DNA of 56,522 nt, taken from contig CAMVSV010000016.1 of NCBI GenBank assembly GCA_947170265.1, positions 1 through 56,522 of the forward strand, in the 5' to 3' direction. This document shows, one piece after another, positions 18,982 through 28,153 of the stretch. The position numbers and the translations under genes are program-made. The notes under the pieces were generated by a model. The model was not told the origin of the DNA and searched no databases. It saw only the letters and a program-made list of their open reading frames with translations. The DNA comes from an uncultured Prevotella sp. (GTDB lineage Bacteria > Bacteroidota > Bacteroidia > Bacteroidales > Bacteroidaceae). Positions within the stretch are counted from its first letter, which is position 1. Each line of letters begins with the position of its first letter.

Positions 18982-18989
18982 CAAAGATA
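18982..18989 (-). promoter_or_regulatory. -7 element of the sus operon
   Basis: TATCTTTG reads on the minus strand, leaving a leader of about 165 nt before susC. No clear -33 element is present, as expected for an activator-dependent promoter. I found no inverted repeat that I could call an operator. Confidence 0.5.
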
Positions 18990-19275
18990 TTTAATATATA
19001 GCAACAATTTAAGGGCTATAAACAAAAAAGTGGAAAATATTAAGTTCAGAAAAACAGCTAACATACGGCATAACAAGTGTTTACGAATTTTTATTAAACC
19101 ATGAAAAAGTGGACTTTGTTTAAGGCTTCAATAGCCCAAAACATCCATATCGTTAGTAAAAATTAGCAAAAAAAGCCTGTTCTCAAGCATAAAGACAAGA
19201 ATGGCAGCAGGGAAAAGCTCAATCACCACAACCTTTTTGTGAAAGACCCAGACGAGGTTATTTCATTACATTTCC

Positions 19276-19307
19276 TATATATATAATAAGGTATATATAT
19301 AATAAGG
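19276..19307. repeat. AT-rich tandem pair in the susC upstream region
   Basis: A 16-bp unit TATATATATAATAAGG occurs twice head to tail. The same 17-bp string (unit plus T) also appears once inside the nuclease-helicase gene at 23948-23964. The surrounding 19000-19374 region shows no other feature I can support. Confidence 0.6.
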
Positions 19308-19374
19308 TGTAAGCCTACAATAATAGAGACGCACTGACCTTATTTAAAATTTCAGGCGGTTTTCAGACCAACAT

Positions 19375-19641
19375 TTGTTAACGAATGTAAACGGAAAATA
19401 TTCTCCGCACAGTGAGAAAACGAAAGTGCCACTTTCGCGTTGCGAAAGAGGCTCTTTTACCTTCCAAAAGAGGCTCTTTTGCACGGTGAAAGAGGCTCTT
19501 TTAAAATGCCCCTTTCAAATATTTGATAATCAGTGAGTTACTAAGGCGAAAAATCAGGCTTTTCCGAGAGTCCAAAAGGGTAAGAAAATTAAGGTTGATT
19601 TACTTTATTATACGTTTGTTAACTAAAAATTCTAAATAAGG
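19375..19641 (+). repeat. Palindrome-array repeat, copy 2
   Basis: This is a full-length copy of about 267 bp. The conserved core at 19375-19552 carries the same four palindromes as copy 1. A variable stretch follows, then a 26-bp end motif at 19616-19641 that is identical, in inverted orientation, to 36640-36665. No reading frame is conserved between copies. The DNA between it and the next gene (19642-19844) shows nothing else. Confidence 0.85.
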
Positions 19642-19844
19642 TTTTCGCCCGCCAGTAGCATGACTATCAGGAGAAGAAAGCGTTTCAGAATTACTGCAAG
19701 GATGCGAAGTAAACGACAAAAACCTGTAAAATCCGCCGTTTTCATCGCTTTTTTGAAAGAAATGGGTGTGAGAAAGCCAGGAAAGAACGAGCATGGCAGC
19801 ACTTCCCCACCTCAGCACTGCCCGGATATTTGAGTGAAAATAAG

Positions 19845-19876
19845 TTTGAGCGTTCGGGCTGTTTTTGTTATTTTTG
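19845..19876 (+). promoter_or_regulatory. Promoter of the hydrolase/nuclease-helicase operon
   Basis: A -33 TTTG at 19845-19848 and a -7 TATTTTTG at 19869-19876 are separated by 20 bp. This places transcription start just ahead of 19901 and rules out the longer start at 19865. Confidence 0.75.
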
Positions 19877-19900
19877 CAAAAAAGAAAACAATCAGCAACG

Positions 19901-20932
19901 ATGGAGAACAGTTATCAGAAAAGCTTTCCACAACTGATGGAAGGCAAGAGAATAGTCTATGTCCACGGCTTCGGCTCGGCGGGAAGCACACACACCGCAG
20001 AGATGCTGCGGCAGCTCATGCCACACGCCACGGTAATCTCGCCTGACCTGCCCATACACCCCGAGGAAGCCATGGAGCTGCTCAGGACCCTCGTGGAGAA
20101 AGAGCAGCCCCACCTGGTCATAGGCACGTCGATGGGAGGGATGTATACCGAGATGCTCACCGGCTACGACCGTATATGCGTGAACCCAGCCATGCAGATG
20201 GGCGACACCATGCTGCAACACGGCATGGTGGGGCTACAGACATTCCAGAACCCACGGCAGGACGGCGTGCAGGAGTTCATGGTGACCAAGGCACTGGTGA
20301 AAGAGTATAAAGCCATTACCGAACAATGCTTCGCACACGCCGGCGAGGATATGGAGCAGCAACATGTTTTCGGACTCTTCGGCGACAACGACACCACCGT
20401 AGACACCTACGACCTGTTCCGCGCCCACTACCCCAACGCCATTCACTTCCACGGCGAACACCGTCTCAACGACAAGGTGCTGCTCCACTATGTCATACCC
20501 GTGATACGATGGATTGACGACAGACAGAACCAGACGGTGCGGAAAACGGTGCTCATCGACTATGACATCATGCACGACAGCTACATGAACCCCGTGTCGA
20601 GTCTCAGGAAAACATTCTACCAACTCATTGAGGACTACGACGTGTATATAGTAGACCAGGCACCCACCGCACTGCCGCATGCCATGGCTGACACCGCACT
20701 GTGGGTGGAGCAACACCTGAGCACCCCGGCATGGAACAGGACTGTGTTTACCAACCAACCCGAGATGATTGGTGCCGACTACTACGTCATAAGAGCCGAC
20801 AGCCCACAGGCACTGCAACGAAAAGAAAGGATTGACGGTCTCTTCTTCGGCACACTGCTGCCCTTCGGCACCGACAACATGAAGACCTTTGAAGACGTGG
20901 CAGAGTTTTTCTCACAACTGGGAGGCCAGTAG
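19901..20932 (+). CDS. YqiA/YcfP-type alpha/beta hydrolase with a C-terminal extension
   Basis: This is a predicted cytoplasmic esterase-like protein of 343 residues. The oxyanion/N-terminal motif VYVHGFGSAG (19-28) and nucleophile elbow GTSMGG with Ser77 are clear. The acid is likely D162 or D164 in LFGDNDTTVD and the base His187 in HFHGEHRLND. The YqiA-like part fills about 200 residues. A further 130-residue region (KTVLIDYDIMHDSYMNP...) resembles the HAD/5-prime-deoxyribonucleotidase fold but lacks the DxD site, so it is probably non-catalytic. The start at 19901 is set by the promoter. The nuclease-helicase gene begins 42 nt downstream, so the two are probably co-transcribed. The substrate is unknown. 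Confidence 0.8.
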   Translation: MENSYQKSFPQLMEGKRIVYVHGFGSAGSTHTAEMLRQLMPHATVISPDLPIHPEEAMELLRTLVEKEQPHLVIGTSMGGMYTEMLTGYDRICVNPAMQMGDTMLQHGMVGLQTFQNPRQDGVQEFMVTKALVKEYKAITEQCFAHAGEDMEQQHVFGLFGDNDTTVDTYDLFRAHYPNAIHFHGEHRLNDKVLLHYVIPVIRWIDDRQNQTVRKTVLIDYDIMHDSYMNPVSSLRKTFYQLIEDYDVYIVDQAPTALPHAMADTALWVEQHLSTPAWNRTVFTNQPEMIGADYYVIRADSPQALQRKERIDGLFFGTLLPFGTDNMKTFEDVAEFFSQLGGQ

Positions 20933-20974
20933 CCCACCTTGCAACAACAGAAGAAAGGAAGAGAGACAGCAGCC

Positions 20975-23900
20975 ATGCCATCTACAGCCCGGGAGTTTTT
21001 CTCAAGGATAGAGCTCGTGCTCAGCAACGACGCCATAGGCGAGGATGATGCCAAGAACATCATCCATGACACCCTCGTGCTCGTATGCAACGACTCGCTG
21101 AAAGACTCGAAACACGCCTACGGCAACCTGTCGACGAAGGTGGAGGCAGTATGCCGGCAGCACCGTATGAAAGCCCGCGACACACGCTACATCCATCGCA
21201 TGCGCCACAACAGCACTTCACGCACACACACTGACAGACAGCAGCTGCCATACGACTGCCGCGCACTCGCGCTGCTCATCTCCACGGTCTACAACGAGCA
21301 CATACCGTCGACACTCAACAACATACTGCCCAAAGACACGCCGAAAGAGGAAAGAGAACCGTCAGACCACACCACGTTCCCATACCTGCGCTGCATAGTG
21401 AAGACCTGGGACCACGACACCATAACGGCAGTGGCAGCACAAGACAGCGTCGCCACAGGCGAGATAAGAATAAACTACGGCGACACCCCCGACTACATTG
21501 ACTACTCCTACCTGAGAAACATTCTCAAGGAAGGCATGCAGCTGAACATTCTCGACATGGTGGACTCCATACCGAGGTACATCATAGTGGAACCCGACTA
21601 TCTCATTGACATCTCAACCATTGCCAACTGCTTTGAGGATTACGGACACCATCCGCTCATCTATACCCTCAAGCGAATGCAGCCCAGACCAAACAACAGA
21701 TACACCATACTCGGAAACTTCGCAGGAACGGCACTCGACGACATCATAAACAAACCCGAAGGCTACGACATTGCCGACACCATAAGGAGCAACTTCCGCG
21801 AGAAAGCACTCGAGTACAGCACCGCACGCGACCTTGACACCAAGGAATTCAAGCGCGAGGCAGCACGGCAGGTGGAAAACATCAAGCAGATAACAAAGGA
21901 GATATTCACCCACTATGACAGAAGCAAAGCCATACTCGAGCCGTCGTTCGTGTGTGAGGCGCTCGGACTGCAAGGCAGGGTGGACCTGATGACCACCGAC
22001 ATGAGGCTGCTCGTGGAACAGAAGTCGAGCAAGAACCAGTTCATAGAACGCAACACCACCAACCGCCATGGCTCCACCTATGCCGAGAAACACTATGTGC
22101 AGCTGCTGCTCTACTATGCCGTGCTCAAATACAACTTCCACCTGCCCGACAACCACGCAAAGATAAGCCTGCTGTACTCGCGCTATGCACTGCCACACGG
22201 ACTCACGGAGATACAGCCGCTGCAGAAACTCATTCGCGAGGCACTGAAACTCAGAAACCAAGTGGTGGCAACGGAGTTCTACATTGCCGAACACGGCTTT
22301 CAGGTCATAGCGCCGCTGCTCAGTGCCGACACGCTCAACACCGAGAGACTAAGCAACTATTTCTACAACAACTACCTGCTGCCGGAGCTGCAACACACAC
22401 TGCTGCCCCTCGACATGCTCTCACCCGTGGAAAAGGCTTACTTCCACAGAATGGTTACCTTCGTCATACAGGAGCAGATAGCATCGAAGCTCGGCGCACA
22501 ACAGGGCGTAGGCAGCAGCCAGTCGGACCTCTGGAGCATGACGCTGCAAGAGAAGATTGCCACGGGAAACATCTATACGCAACTCTCGATAATAAAAAAG
22601 GAGAAAAGCAATGAACTCAAAGGCTACGACAACATAACCCTCGCAATACCATACCAGGGCAGGGACTTCCTGCCAAATTTCAGACGAGGCGACATGGTAT
22701 ACCTCTATGCCTATCCCGACGGCGACATTCCCGACGTGAGACGGAGCCTGCTGTTCAAGGGCACGCTGGCACATATTGCCACCGACAGGATTACCGTACA
22801 CCTGAGCAACAGCCAGCAAAACCCCGACATCTTCAGCCATACGCTGGCATGGAAAGGCACCGACACACCGTGCCACTACGCCATAGAGCACGCATCAAGC
22901 GACATCGGCAGCAACAGCGCAATACAGGGTCTCCATGCCTTCATAACCGGCGACAAACGACGGAGAGACATTCTGCTGGCACAGAAGGCACCGACAGCCA
23001 ACACCGCGATAACTCTCTCGCGGCACTACCACCCCGACTACGACGACATCATACTGCGCTCACGGCAAGCCACCGACTACTTCCTGCTCATAGGACCGCC
23101 TGGCACCGGCAAGACAAGCATGGCACTGCGCTTCCTCGTGGAAGAGGAGCTTGCAGCCACCAACAGCCACTCAGCACCAGACTCACCACAGCCGGCTGTG
23201 CTCCTGCTTTCATACACCAACCGCGCCGTTGACGAGATATGCTCCATGCTCGAAGATGCCGGCATAGACTACCTGAGACTGGGAAGCCGCTACAGCTGCG
23301 ACCCACGCTTCACGCCACACCTCATTGAAGAAACCATAGAGCGACAGCCACGCCTCGACATCCTGCGGCAGACCATGGCACGCACACAGGTGGTGGTGAG
23401 CACCACGTCGACGCTGCAGGCTCGCCCCTACCTGCTCAATGCAAAGAAATTCTCCCTCGCCATTGTCGACGAGGCAGGACAGATACTCGAACCCAACATC
23501 ATTGGCATAGTGTCAGCCACGAACATTGGCAGGTTCATACTCATAGGCGACCACAAACAGCTGCCTGCCGTGGTGCAACAGACCAGTGCCGATGCGGCTG
23601 TGAGCGACGAGCTGCTGAGAGACATCCACCTCGAGAGCTGCAGCAACTCACTCTTTGAGCGGTTGCTACACATTGAACAGGCTGCCCACCGCAGCGAATA
23701 CATTGGCATCCTGCACAAGCAGGGACGCATGCACCCCGACATAGCACTCTTTCCCAGCCATGCGTTCTACAGCAACGAACAGATAGTGCCCGTGCCACTG
23801 CCCCACCAGCAGGAGAAGGACTTGGGATACAGAAACGAAAACACCGATGAAATGGGCAGAAAACTGAGCACTTCGCGCATTTTGTTCGTCGACACCAAGC

Positions 23901-24406
23901 ACCTTGAACAGCGCGGCAACAAAGACACACATGCCGCCGACGGCGACTATATATATAATAAGGTGGGAAACGCCAACGCCATAGAGGCACGCATCGTGGC
24001 TGACATACTGAAACGCATATACGGATATTATGCCGACAGCTTCAATGCCGACAAGACAGTGGGAGTGATAGTGCCCTACCGCAACCAGATTGCCACCATA
24101 AGGCAGGAGCTGGAACGCACAGGCATAGAACCGCTGCGCAACATCTCGATAGACACCGTGGAACGCTACCAAGGCTCACAACGCGAAGTGATAGTCTACT
24201 CGTTCACCGTGAGGCAGCGCCACCAGCTTGACTTCCTTACTGCCAACACGTTTGAAGACCACGGCATGCTCATCGACAGGAAGCTCAACGTGGCTATGAC
24301 GCGGGCACGCCGACAACTGATAATGGTTGGCAACAGCGAGCTGCTGACACAGAAACCATTGTTCAAGAAAATGATAGGGGAAATTGAGAAGATTGAAATA
24401 ATTTAA
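20975..24406 (+). CDS. Dna2-like fusion of a RecB-family nuclease and an SF1 helicase
   Basis: This 1143-residue protein joins a PD-(D/E)XK nuclease to a DNA2/NAM7-type helicase. Nuclease motifs are G334RVD337, E348-Q-K350 and QLLLYY shortly after. The cysteine cluster that binds Fe-S in Dna2, Cas4 and AddB is not evident. Helicase motifs are IGPPGTGKTS (about 706), VDEAGQ (about 830), GDHKQLPAVVQ, VIVPYRNQ, DTVERYQGSQREV and LNVAMTRARRQL. It should process 5-prime or 3-prime DNA ends with ATP. The ATG at 20975 has an AAGAAAGGAAG purine tract ahead and is preferred to the TTG at 20939. It follows the hydrolase by 42 nt. It could be a repair or a defence enzyme. Confidence 0.88.
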   Translation: MPSTAREFFSRIELVLSNDAIGEDDAKNIIHDTLVLVCNDSLKDSKHAYGNLSTKVEAVCRQHRMKARDTRYIHRMRHNSTSRTHTDRQQLPYDCRALALLISTVYNEHIPSTLNNILPKDTPKEEREPSDHTTFPYLRCIVKTWDHDTITAVAAQDSVATGEIRINYGDTPDYIDYSYLRNILKEGMQLNILDMVDSIPRYIIVEPDYLIDISTIANCFEDYGHHPLIYTLKRMQPRPNNRYTILGNFAGTALDDIINKPEGYDIADTIRSNFREKALEYSTARDLDTKEFKREAARQVENIKQITKEIFTHYDRSKAILEPSFVCEALGLQGRVDLMTTDMRLLVEQKSSKNQFIERNTTNRHGSTYAEKHYVQLLLYYAVLKYNFHLPDNHAKISLLYSRYALPHGLTEIQPLQKLIREALKLRNQVVATEFYIAEHGFQVIAPLLSADTLNTERLSNYFYNNYLLPELQHTLLPLDMLSPVEKAYFHRMVTFVIQEQIASKLGAQQGVGSSQSDLWSMTLQEKIATGNIYTQLSIIKKEKSNELKGYDNITLAIPYQGRDFLPNFRRGDMVYLYAYPDGDIPDVRRSLLFKGTLAHIATDRITVHLSNSQQNPDIFSHTLAWKGTDTPCHYAIEHASSDIGSNSAIQGLHAFITGDKRRRDILLAQKAPTANTAITLSRHYHPDYDDIILRSRQATDYFLLIGPPGTGKTSMALRFLVEEELAATNSHSAPDSPQPAVLLLSYTNRAVDEICSMLEDAGIDYLRLGSRYSCDPRFTPHLIEETIERQPRLDILRQTMARTQVVVSTTSTLQARPYLLNAKKFSLAIVDEAGQILEPNIIGIVSATNIGRFILIGDHKQLPAVVQQTSADAAVSDELLRDIHLESCSNSLFERLLHIEQAAHRSEYIGILHKQGRMHPDIALFPSHAFYSNEQIVPVPLPHQQEKDLGYRNENTDEMGRKLSTSRILFVDTKHLEQRGNKDTHAADGDYIYNKVGNANAIEARIVADILKRIYGYYADSFNADKTVGVIVPYRNQIATIRQELERTGIEPLRNISIDTVERYQGSQREVIVYSFTVRQRHQLDFLTANTFEDHGMLIDRKLNVAMTRARRQLIMVGNSELLTQKPLFKKMIGEIEKIEII

Positions 24407-24500
24407 GAGGAAATCTGGAAATTGCCACCGAGAGACCCGACAAATAAAAAAGACGGGGGCTGAAAAAGGGCGATTTAAAAAGGCAAAAATCGCCATGGGC

Positions 24501-24565
24501 AAAAAAAAAGGAGTACCGCTGTACTCCAACCTTTGTTAACCTTAAATCTAATACTATGAAAAACA
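24501..24565 (-). ncRNA. Candidate small RNA of about 65 nt
   Basis: This minus-strand unit has its own promoter (24571-24601) and ends in a perfect rho-independent terminator: stem GGAGTAC/GTACTCC (24510-24527), 4-nt loop and nine T residues (24501-24509). Between them lies about 35 nt of unstructured, AT-rich RNA. No open reading frame fits inside. It lies between the nuclease-helicase gene and the convergent DsbD gene. I recall similar sequences in other Bacteroidales but cannot name a family. The target and function are unknown. Confidence 0.68.
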
Positions 24566-24570
24566 CGATG

Positions 24571-24601
24571 CAAAGGTATCGTTTTTCTTTCACTTTGCAA
24601 A
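24571..24601 (-). promoter_or_regulatory. Promoter of the small RNA candidate
   Basis: On the minus strand, TTTG (24601-24598), 19 bp, then TACCTTTG (24578-24571). This is an exact match to the Bacteroidota consensus. Confidence 0.75.
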
Positions 24602-24721
24602 CTTTTTCAATAAAAAACTTTCACATTGATAGTATTCTTGACATAAATCAATCGGAAGTCGTGTCCCCCTTTCGTCAGAGAAGTATATGGAAGCCTATTC
24701 TTATCCATAGGCTGTCATATC

Positions 24722-26779
24722 CTAACGATGCTGACGATAGGTCTTGAGTCCGCTGTCGAGGAATGTGGCGAAAGCCTTCGGGTCTTCATTGAAGGCAAAT
24801 GAGCCGGAGAGGGGTTTGCCCTGATTGTCGAGGGTTACATAGAAAGGCTGAGCAAGAAATCCGAACTTCGACTGCTGGAGCCAACTCCACTTGTCGCCTA
24901 CGGTGCGCAGCGTGCGGCGGGTGCCGTCGGATGCGGTGACCACGAGTGGCTGAGGCAGCGGTGTCTTGTCGTCGACATACAGGGAAATGAGCACATAGTC
25001 GCGGGTGAGACGCTCTGCCACGGCGGGGTCGGTCCACACCGAAGCCTCCATCTTACGGCAATTCACGCAGCCGAAACCCGTGAAGTCAACCACCACGGGC
25101 TTACCCTGCGCCTTGGCAGCTGCCATGCCACGGTCGTAGTCGGTGAAGGCGGCTTCCACCTGCTGTGGATAGAGGTTGAAGTCCTGGGTATACATGGGTG
25201 GCGCGAATGCCGACACAGCCTTGCAGGGAGCACCCCACAAGCCCGGAACCATGTAGATGGCGAACGCCAGCGATGCCATGCCGCCCACGATGCACGCCAC
25301 GGGCATGGCTCTGCGCTCACCGTCGCTCTGGAAGCGCAGCACACCGAAGAGATAGAGTGCCATGGCTGTGAAGATGGCTATCCATATTGAGAGGAACACC
25401 TCGCGATCCATGAGATGCCAACCATAGGCGAGGTCAGCCACGGAGAAGAACTTGCAGGCGAAGGCGAGCTCAATGAAGCCCAGCACCACCTTCAAAGTGT
25501 TCATCCACGCACCCGACTTCGGGGCTTTCTTTATCCATGAGGGGAAGAGCGCGAAGAGGGTGAAGGGCAATGCCAGTGCCACGGCGAAGCCAAACATGCC
25601 CACTGCGGGAGCCAGCCAGTTGCCGGTGGTGGCGAAGTCTACGAGCAGGAAGCCTATGATGGGTCCCGTGCAAGAGAACGATACCAGCGCCAGTGTGAAT
25701 GCCATGAGGAAGATGGAGAGCAGTCCGCTCGTTGCCGATGCCTTGCTGTCCACCTTGTTGGCTATCGACGGTGGCAGGGTTATCTCAAACCATCCGAAGA
25801 ATGACAGGGCAAACACTATCAGCAGCAGGCAGAAGAAGATGTTGAACGGTGCATTGGTGGCAAGATCGTTGAGCGTCTGCGGTCCGAAGAGAGCCGTTAG
25901 GAGGAGTGCCAGCAACATGTAGATTACTATTATGGCAATGCCGTAGGTCACGGCATCGCCCACGGCTTTACGTTTTTCCTTCGTGCGCTTCAGGAAAAAG
26001 CTCACCGTCATGGGTATGACGGGCCACACACAGGGGGTGAACAGCGCCACGACACCGCCCAGCAGTCCCATCACGAACACATACCACAGCGACAGGGAGC
26101 CCTCTGAGTCACCAGCACCATAGGCACCAAGCTCCCTTATCACCGGCTGCCACAGGTCGGAGGACAGCACCGTGGCGCTGTCGCCACCGGTAGTCAAGGC
26201 CGCCATGCTGTCACGGGCAACGCAGTCTTTCATGGTCTTGCCGCCATCATCGGTTACAGTAACGTCGGATTGTTGGTCAGCAACAATCCCAGCAGCTACG
26301 GCAGCGGCTTTGTCGTCGCCTTTCTGAGAGGGCTCGGGAGCTTTTACCTCAAACTCCACCTGCATGGGCGGCAGACACATCCGGTCGTTGCAGGCTCCAT
26401 ATTCGAGATAGCCCTTCACACGGTAGGAGGGTGAGGTGACGGCATATCTCTGAACGAAGGTCACGGCATGTTCGAAATAGCGGACCGTGGCACCGAACAT
26501 GGGGTCATACTCGCTCGTCTCCTTGCCCTTGGCTACGAGTCCACCCATGGCTTTCACACCCTCAGCCACCTCGGCATGAAGGGTTGCAGCTATGGGACCG
26601 TCGGCGGGCAGGTTGGTAGAGTAGACATGCCATCCGTTGTCTATCGTTGCCGAGAACACCACATCGACCTTCTTCGCCGACACCTGCTTCTGTGTGACTG
26701 TGAAATGTACTGGCATGGGCTGTGCCTCAGCCACGAGCGACATGAGCACCAGCAATACCGAAAAAGCTATATTCTTCAT
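24722..26779 (-). CDS. dsbD: DsbD-like thiol:disulfide interchange protein
   Basis: This inner-membrane protein of 685 residues moves electrons from cytoplasmic thioredoxin to periplasmic thiols. After the signal peptide (MKNIAFSVLLVLMSLVAEA) comes an N-terminal DsbC-like domain (about 20-160). The central DsbD membrane domain with about eight helices carries the PCVWPVIPM and CTGPIIGFLL cysteine motifs. The C-terminal thioredoxin domain has CVNC at 571-574. The ATG at 26779 is chosen because the longer start at 26845 would lie at or before the promoter and lacks a signal peptide. It appears monocistronic. Confidence 0.93.
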   Translation of the reverse strand: MKNIAFSVLLVLMSLVAEAQPMPVHFTVTQKQVSAKKVDVVFSATIDNGWHVYSTNLPADGPIAATLHAEVAEGVKAMGGLVAKGKETSEYDPMFGATVRYFEHAVTFVQRYAVTSPSYRVKGYLEYGACNDRMCLPPMQVEFEVKAPEPSQKGDDKAAAVAAGIVADQQSDVTVTDDGGKTMKDCVARDSMAALTTGGDSATVLSSDLWQPVIRELGAYGAGDSEGSLSLWYVFVMGLLGGVVALFTPCVWPVIPMTVSFFLKRTKEKRKAVGDAVTYGIAIIVIYMLLALLLTALFGPQTLNDLATNAPFNIFFCLLLIVFALSFFGWFEITLPPSIANKVDSKASATSGLLSIFLMAFTLALVSFSCTGPIIGFLLVDFATTGNWLAPAVGMFGFAVALALPFTLFALFPSWIKKAPKSGAWMNTLKVVLGFIELAFACKFFSVADLAYGWHLMDREVFLSIWIAIFTAMALYLFGVLRFQSDGERRAMPVACIVGGMASLAFAIYMVPGLWGAPCKAVSAFAPPMYTQDFNLYPQQVEAAFTDYDRGMAAAKAQGKPVVVDFTGFGCVNCRKMEASVWTDPAVAERLTRDYVLISLYVDDKTPLPQPLVVTASDGTRRTLRTVGDKWSWLQQSKFGFLAQPFYVTLDNQGKPLSGSFAFNEDPKAFATFLDSGLKTYRQHR

Positions 26780-26834
26780 AACTGAGCCTAAATATATAAT
26801 AGGTAATGGCGCGTAACCAGTGCCATTCCACCTG

Positions 26835-26842
26835 CAAATATA
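26835..26842 (-). promoter_or_regulatory. -7 element of dsbD
   Basis: TATATTTG on the minus strand, about 55 nt upstream of the chosen start. No clear -33 element was seen. Confidence 0.5.
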
Positions 26843-26915
26843 CAAATTCCACGCTTAAACGAGTGGGTATTGACGAAGAATAAGAAAGCTCTTAAACTAA
26901 AAAACGCATTTTCCT

Positions 26916-26946
26916 TTTGCAATTCACACCTTTATTCGTATCTTTG
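26916..26946 (+). promoter_or_regulatory. Promoter of greA
   Basis: -33 TTTG (26916-26919), 19 bp, -7 TATCTTTG (26939-26946). It leaves a leader of about 105 nt. Confidence 0.75.
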
Positions 26947-27059
26947 CACGCAGAAAAGATGAAAAAGGATACGGAGTTCTGACAGTGAAGATGTTGGAAT
27001 TCTTTCTTTTTTTTGTCGTTTGAAAAACAGATTAAAACATTAAAAAACAAAAAAGAATC

Positions 27060-27530
27060 ATGGCATATATGTCACAAGAAGGCTATGACAAGCTCATAGC
27101 CGAACTGCAACGTTTAGAGTCGGTGGAACGCCCGAAGGCTTCCGCTGCCATCGCCGAAGCCCGCGACAAGGGCGACCTGAGCGAGAACTCCGAGTATGAT
27201 GCCGCCAAAGAGGCACAGGCACATCTTGAGAACAAGATAACACAGATGAAGAAAACCATTGCCGAGGCAAAGATAGTGGACATGTCGCGTCTGAGCACCG
27301 ATGCCGTGCAGATCATGTCGAAGGTGGAGATGACCAACCTCACCACCAACCAGAAGATGACTTACACCATTGTGAGCGAGACCGAGGCAAACCTGCGCGA
27401 AGGGAAAATATCTATAAAGACGCCCATAGCCCAGGGACTGCTGAACAAGAAGGTGGGCGACGTGGCAGAGATAAAAATCCCGCGCGGCACCATCAAGCTC
27501 CGCATCGACAAGATAAGCATAGAGATGTAG
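27060..27530 (+). CDS. greA: Transcription elongation factor GreA
   Basis: GreA rescues backtracked RNA polymerase by stimulating transcript cleavage. The 156 residues match the family. The N-terminal coiled-coil runs to about residue 75 and carries the acidic tip DLSENSEYDAAKEAQ with its essential Asp/Glu pair. The C-terminal FKBP-like domain contains SIKTPIAQGLLNKKVGDVAEI. The HIT-protein gene follows 98 nt downstream. Confidence 0.97.
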   Translation: MAYMSQEGYDKLIAELQRLESVERPKASAAIAEARDKGDLSENSEYDAAKEAQAHLENKITQMKKTIAEAKIVDMSRLSTDAVQIMSKVEMTNLTTNQKMTYTIVSETEANLREGKISIKTPIAQGLLNKKVGDVAEIKIPRGTIKLRIDKISIEM

Positions 27531-27628
27531 GTGCCTACGCTTCGTGAATGTCGGAAAGCTACATTCCGGCATGACGGAAGAACGGTGCCGAGTAACGCCA
27601 GACAACGAAACAACAAAACCAATAAGCC

Positions 27629-28027
27629 ATGAGCATATTCAGTAAGATTGCTGCCGGAGAAATCCCCAGCTACAAATGCGGAGAAAGCGAGAAGTTCTAC
27701 GCCTTTCTCGACATCAACCCCGTGAACCGCGCCCACACTCTCGTGATACCACGCCGCGAGGTTGACTATATTTTCGATATGGACGACGACGAGATTGCCG
27801 AGTTCCAGGTGTTTGCAAAAAAAGTGGCTACGGCACTGAAGAAAGCCTTCCCATGCCGGAAGGTGGCACAGGTGGTGCTCGGACTGGAAGTGCCCCACGC
27901 CCACATCCACCTCATACCCATGGACAAGGAAGGCGACGTGGACTTCAGCAACAAGACCCTGAAGCTCACCGACGAGGAGTTTGCCGACATTGCCAACAAG
28001 ATTTACACTGAGTTCAAGGCACTGTAG
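27629..28027 (+). CDS. HIT family nucleotide-binding protein
   Basis: This 132-residue histidine-triad protein has the catalytic motif HAHIHLIP. It begins MSIFSKIAAGEIPSYKCGES, the usual HinT-like opening. Proteins of this family hydrolyse AMP-amide or dinucleoside polyphosphate bonds; the natural substrate here is unknown. It follows greA on the same strand and is closed by a strong hairpin. Confidence 0.93.
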   Translation: MSIFSKIAAGEIPSYKCGESEKFYAFLDINPVNRAHTLVIPRREVDYIFDMDDDEIAEFQVFAKKVATALKKAFPCRKVAQVVLGLEVPHAHIHLIPMDKEGDVDFSNKTLKLTDEEFADIANKIYTEFKAL

Positions 28028-28064
28028 TAGAACCATAGGCATACCCTCGCTGGAGAGGGAACAG

Positions 28065-28100
28065 AAAACGGGGGAGCGAGATTGCCGCTCCCCCGTTTTT
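28065..28100. terminator. Bidirectional terminator between the HIT gene and manC
   Basis: A perfect CGGGGGAGCG/CGCTCCCCCG stem has A/T runs on both sides. It serves convergent transcripts. Confidence 0.9.
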
Positions 28101-28153
28101 CCGTATGTTTGCTTTCCCCACCATGTTTGTTTCCTTGTGAGGAAAGAACGATG

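Noticed and set aside
18825..19076. Small minus-strand gene ahead of susC
   Set aside because: It begins upstream of the sus -7 element, has no recognisable content and is better explained as leader and upstream DNA.
19600..19818. Small minus-strand gene ending in LEFLVNK
   Set aside because: The ending is produced by the 26-bp end motif of the palindrome-array repeat and recurs at 36493-36681 on the other strand, so it is a repeat translated by chance.
23948..23964. AT-rich string in the helicase gene identical to 19276-19292
   Set aside because: It is a simple TA-rich sequence that can arise by chance. It codes in frame and there is no sign of insertion. I would not read a function into it.
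24556..24747. Plus-strand small gene starting ATGAAAAACACG
   Set aside because: Its first bases are the reverse complement of the small RNA promoter and leader, and its 3-prime end overlaps dsbD. No protein features were seen.
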